Part shown: piece by piece, positions 62,580-64,000 of the stretch
Layout: every line of letters starts with the position of its first letter
How positions within the stretch are numbered: the stretch's first letter is position 1
NCBI RefSeq assembly: GCF_014898055.3
Contig: NW_023603184.1
Coordinates: 117,976,615-118,040,614 of the forward strand
Origin: Talpa occidentalis
Taxonomy: Eukaryota; Chordata; Mammalia; Eulipotyphla; Talpidae
DNA: 64,000 bases
Direction: 5' to 3'
Notes under the pieces: model-generated
The model's input: the letters and a program-made list of their open reading frames with translations, nothing else
The model's database searches: none
Told to the model about the DNA's origin: nothing
Program-made: the position numbers and the translations under genes

Positions 62580-63345
62580 ACCAAGCAAGAATTTAATCAA
62601 GGCCAGTGGTAAACTTATATACACATCGGCACCTAAACTATGACAAAGCAGCTATATCCATACAAAAATGGGGAAGGAACAATCTCTTTAATAAGTGGTA
62701 CTGAGGATATTGGAAAATCACATATGAAACAATTAAATTGGATCCTTACTTAACCCCATACACAAAAATTAAATACGTTGAAGATTAAGATGTAAAACCT
62801 ACAACAATAAAGTATATAGAAGAAAAAATTGACAATATGCTCCATGACATGGAGGATAAAAATGCTTTTGATGACTAAACATGTATAACAAGTGAAATTA
62901 AAAAAAAATAATTGGGACTACTTCAAGTTAAAAAAGCTTTTGCACTGTTTTGAAATGTGAGAAAATTAAAAAGACATTGAACAGGAGTAAAATATTCACA
63001 CAATATATAACTGATATGGGACTAATATCCAAAATATGTGAAAAACCAATAAAAAAAACCAGACAACCCATTTAATAAATGGTCAGCAGATATGAACAGA
63101 CAACGCACCTAAAAGGATATCCAGTCAGCCGATATAAGAAAAAAAAAGTTCATTATCGCTTCTAATAAGAGTCATGCAGGTTAAAACCATAATGAGATAG
63201 CTTCTCATTCCCTTGAGAACTGCATATCTTAAAAAGACCTCCAGCACAAGTCCTGGAAAGGATGCAAAGAAAAAGAAGCCCTGTTATACTATTAGAGGGA
63301 ATGTAAACTAGTGCAAACATTATAGAAAGCATTCTGGACTGACTT
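62580..63345 (+). mobile_element. Old L1 ORF2 C-terminal part, left of SINE
   Basis: AAAAATGGGGAAGGAACAATC, ACCCCATACACAAAAATTAA, GCTTTTGCACTGTTTTGAAA and ATATGGGACTAATATCCAAAATATG mark the conserved ORF2 3' half. Stops are frequent. A SINE interrupts it, and L1 sequence resumes at about 63,788. Confidence 0.8.
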
Positions 63346-63787
63346 TTTTTTTTTTTAAGATTTATTTATGCATATAAGAACTGGGGTACAGGCCAGAGTT
63401 GTAGGCGGGTGAGAGGATTCACCAGAGACAGAGTGGGGAACAGAACAGTCAGACTGACTGAAATACACTGCTGAAGGTATAACAGGGTGGTCCCCAGGAA
63501 AGGGGGAGGTTCCAGGTTTCCTGCCCCATCCAAGGGAGGATGAAGCTGAGCAGGGAAAGAAGCTGCAGAGGAGACAGAGGAAGGAAGGAAGCAGGATGGA
63601 GCCAGAAGGATACCTGGAGGAGGCGCATGGAACCTAGAGACATGTAACAAGGGGAGCAGCAGGTGACACAAGAGAGGTCTGCTGTGCCATGTGGGTAGCT
63701 CCCTGGCCGGGGATTGAACTCCTGCTGCAGTGGCTGCGAATAGCTTCAATCGTTGCGTCTTAACCCCTTTTGCCATCAGGAATGCCC
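63346..63787 (-). mobile_element. tRNA-derived SINE, A-type, carrying a 176-bp insert
   Basis: The tail half (63,346-63,474) and head half (63,651-63,787) are normal A-type SINE. Between CTGCTGA and GGGGAGCAGC, normally adjacent, lies 176 bp of purine-rich, GC-balanced sequence (63,475-63,650). CATTCTGGA occurs on both outer flanks, so the composite sits inside an old L1. Confidence 0.85.
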
Positions 63788-63960
63788 ACATTCTGGATTT
63801 ACTTTTAAAAACTAGAGTGGAAATACTCTAAAACCTAGCAATCCCACTCTTGGTCACATAGCCAAAGAATTTAGGGGTGCTTAATGTATTCACATAGTTC
63901 AGCAACCATCACCTTTATTTAATCTCAGCATAGTTTCACCATCATGAAAAGAAACCCTAT
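63788..63960 (+). mobile_element. Old L1 ORF2 C-terminal part, right of SINE
   Basis: After the SINE, CTAGAGTGGAAATACTCTAAAAC and CTAGCAATCCCACTCTTGG continue the ORF2 3' region of the fragment left of the SINE. The remainder to 64,000 is not assigned. Confidence 0.7.
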
Positions 63961-64000
63961 ATTATTAGCCACTCCACATTCCTCACTTGTAACTACTAAC

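Noticed and set aside
4345..63787. SINE heads as functional tRNA genes
   Set aside because: A- and B-box-like motifs are present, but no cloverleaf with a proper acceptor stem and anticodon loop is preserved. They are parts of retrotransposons.

Overview
The window is a stretch of mammalian chromosome with no host protein-coding gene that I can support. It is AT-rich, littered with repeats, and has no exon-like long reading frame outside retrotransposons. The most informative taxonomic marker is an abundant tRNA-derived SINE of about 250-265 bp. It begins with a GGCCTCCCTGGTGGC-type head, carries pol III A- and B-box motifs, and ends in ATAAATAAATCTTTAAA. From memory it resembles the Rhin-1-type SINE of horseshoe and roundleaf bats (rhinolophoid bats). 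That assignment is inference and was not checked against a library; a laurasiatherian mammal is the safer statement.

Layout. Bases 1-3,700 are unassigned. From 3.8 to 29 kb, old L1 fragments in both orientations are interrupted by about 15 SINE copies and one young 5'-truncated L1 (25.5-26.3 kb). From 29.3 to 43.8 kb no SINE copy is visible; this part holds a diverged L1/HAL1-like 5' region (37.5-39.7 kb) and two unexplained long inverted repeats (39.7-40.3 kb and 40.96-41.6 kb). From 43.8 to 45.8 kb lies a SINE cluster followed by an MLT1/MST-like LTR. From 45.8 to 52.2 kb there is one full-length, minus-strand, young but dead L1 with a 15-bp target-site duplication, a CpG-rich 5' UTR, ORF1 and ORF2. 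From 52.2 to 64 kb come a SINE, a MER5A-like DNA transposon, an MLT1-like LTR, a second 5'-truncated young L1 that appears to carry a 3' transduction, several old L1 pieces, a MIR, a (CA)22 microsatellite, and a SINE with an unexplained 176-bp internal insert.

How the elements relate. The SINEs have A-rich tails and target-site duplications of the kind produced by L1 machinery, so L1 probably supplied their endonuclease and reverse transcriptase. The three young L1 3' ends (25.5, 45.8 and 54.9 kb) are nearly the same sequence and belong to one recently active family. The full-length copy keeps every endonuclease catalytic residue I could check and the RT FADD motif. It is inactivated by one frameshift in ORF1, and by one frameshift (in an A9 run) and three in-frame stops in ORF2.

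Limits: the old repeat calls rest on recognising consensus-like phrases by eye, their boundaries are approximate, and family names are given only to the level I trust.
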